From Gammaproteobacteria bacterium (GTDB taxonomy: Bacteria; Pseudomonadota; Gammaproteobacteria; Steroidobacterales; Steroidobacteraceae): a stretch of 8,132 nt of DNA. The position numbers and the translations under genes are program-made. The stretch covers positions 1 to 8,132 of the forward strand of contig PMNQ01000226.1 of assembly GCA_003162555.1 (NCBI GenBank), written 5' to 3'. The notes under the pieces were generated by a model. The model was not told the DNA's origin, did no database searches, and saw only the letters and a list, made by a program, of their open reading frames with translations. The first letter of the stretch is position 1. Each line of letters begins with the position of its first letter. Of the stretch, positions 7,450 to 8,132 are shown piece by piece.

Positions 7450-7464
7450 GGATTGCTCCCTCAT
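7440..7464 (-). promoter_or_regulatory. Duplicated start codon plus ribosome binding site
   Basis: On the minus strand the ten bases ATGAGGGAGC occur twice, at 7464-7455 and 7449-7440, in frame and 15 bases apart. The upstream copy supplies the AGGGAG that serves the downstream ATG. The upstream ATG itself has no good ribosome binding site, so the downstream start is preferred; it also gives a normal signal peptide. Confidence 0.6.
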
Positions 7465-7703
7465 TGATCTTGTTCTTGTAATCCACTTGGGGCCAGCCCC
7501 CATCCGCCCCGAGTTTAGAACCTAACATCGCGGTTAGAAACTATCCCGTTCGTTTTGCTCGATTACTCGATTCCGATCACAAGCCCTGGGCAGCGCATTA
7601 TGTTTATTGGCCCCGCCCGTACTGGGAGGCACATCGCGGCACATTCGGCGTCGAAGACTGTCCACCTGCCGGCGCGCGATCCGGCTGTGGCATCCTTGCG
7701 TCA
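7450..7703. other. Divergent intergenic region
   Basis: This 254-base gap separates the start of the ELWxxDGT gene (minus) from the membrane protein (plus) and must carry the promoters for both. No convincing -35/-10 pair is visible on either strand. It holds the TTAGAA repeats described separately and an eight-base tandem, CTCGATTA then CTCGATTC (7558-7573). Composition becomes clearly GC-richer from about 7600. No small gene or RNA could be supported. Confidence 0.5.
7513..7541. repeat. Direct TTAGAA repeats with an internal inverted repeat, possible operator
   Basis: GTTTAGAAC (7513-7521) and GGTTAGAAAC (7532-7541) share TTAGAA at 7515-7520 and 7534-7539, 19 bases apart. Between and across them CTAAC (7522-7526) pairs with GTTAG (7533-7537). 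The cluster lies about 65-90 bases upstream of the ELWxxDGT start codon, where promoter or regulator binding would be expected. The role is inferred only from position and symmetry. Confidence 0.3.
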
Positions 7704-8132
7704 ATGCGCACGTATCGAACCCGCGGGCGATGGTGGTGGCTCGGAGCTATCGCCACGGCGCTGGTCGCAGGCCTGGCCGCGCTGTTGCTGAGATCCATGC
7801 TCGAGCACGCGGTGCGTGCGCGGATCGAGTCCGCGGCCGTGCGACGTGGCTACGTTGCCCGAATCGGGCGGGTACACGTCGGCGTCTGGCCGTTGCTGCG
7901 GCTGGACGAATTCGATCTCGACCTTGGGTCTGGAGTGCGACTCCATGCCGACATGATCGCGGCCACGTGGCCCGGCCGCCTGCGACTCGCAGTTCGCGCC
8001 GCCACGCTCGCGGGCCCTGCAGGAATCAGCGTCAACGCGCCGGCCACTGCCTGGGACGTCGCGGGCATTCACGGCGAGGACCTCCGGCTCACGCTGGTGG
8101 AGCCACAGGCCGGCCTCGCCATCCGCAAGCTT
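7704..8132 (+). CDS. Membrane-anchored protein, possibly AsmA-like or related (partial, C-terminus off the right edge)
   Basis: The frame from ATG at 7704 is open for 143 codons to the window end. It starts MRTYRTRGRWWW, a basic stretch, followed by one hydrophobic segment at about 13-30 (LGAIATALVAGLAALLL), so the protein is probably anchored in the inner membrane with the rest in the periplasm. After it comes RIESAAVRRGYVARIGRVHV with WPLLRLDEFDLDL, a pattern reminiscent of the start of AsmA-like and related envelope proteins, where a helix is followed by strands describing a repeated beta layer; some peptidoglycan transglycosylases carry a similar N-terminal region. This assignment is weak. 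The ribosome binding site is poor. Base composition is near 70% GC, with C or G in most third codon positions, well above the other genes in the window. Strong codon bias with no stops supports a real gene. Confidence 0.78.
   Translation, partial: MRTYRTRGRWWWLGAIATALVAGLAALLLRSMLEHAVRARIESAAVRRGYVARIGRVHVGVWPLLRLDEFDLDLGSGVRLHADMIAATWPGRLRLAVRAATLAGPAGISVNAPATAWDVAGIHGEDLRLTLVEPQAGLAIRKL

Noticed and set aside
8127..8132. The window ends exactly on AAGCTT, a HindIII site, hinting at a clone end
   Set aside because: One six-base site at an edge can be chance, another such site lies uncut at 1948-1953, and nothing similar is seen at the left edge.

Overview
The window comes from a Gram-negative bacterium, most likely a proteobacterium and plausibly a gammaproteobacterium. 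The evidence is an outer-membrane TonB-dependent receptor, a membrane-anchored protein of possible AsmA-like type, and a tRNA-Phe 3' fragment that carries an encoded CCA end. Base composition is moderately GC-rich (about 45-65% in hand-counted lines), rising to roughly 70% in the last 430 bases. The species cannot be named from the sequence.

Layout, left to right. (1) 1-1426, minus strand: a secreted berberine-bridge-type FAD oxidoreductase, cut by the left edge, with both residues expected for double covalent attachment of FAD. It has no stop codon inside the window. (2) 1427-2051: a patch with no intact gene. It holds the 3' half of a tRNA-Phe gene (minus strand, breaking off exactly at the anticodon loop), short direct repeats beside it, a decayed C-terminal piece of a DUF1778/TacA-type antitoxin, and the likely promoter of the next gene. 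This looks like one end (att site) of an integrated element or its scar. (3) 2052-4415, plus strand: a full-length TonB-dependent outer-membrane receptor of unknown substrate. (4) 4450-7449, minus strand, convergent with the receptor: a 999-residue exported protein built almost entirely of ELWxxDGT repeats. (5) 7450-7703: a divergent intergenic region with small repeats. (6) 7704-8132, plus strand: the start of a membrane-anchored protein, cut by the right edge.

The genes do not form an operon, since strands alternate (-, +, -, +). A common theme is envelope and export: three of the four genes carry N-terminal signal peptides and the fourth an N-terminal membrane anchor. Functional cooperation, for example receptor-mediated uptake of a compound oxidised by the flavoenzyme, is only speculation. 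I found no CRISPR array, no intact transposase or integrase and no intact RNA gene. The most informative non-coding signal is the tRNA-Phe fragment; it predicts an intact tRNA-Phe gene and an integrase on the high-coordinate side, beyond the window.
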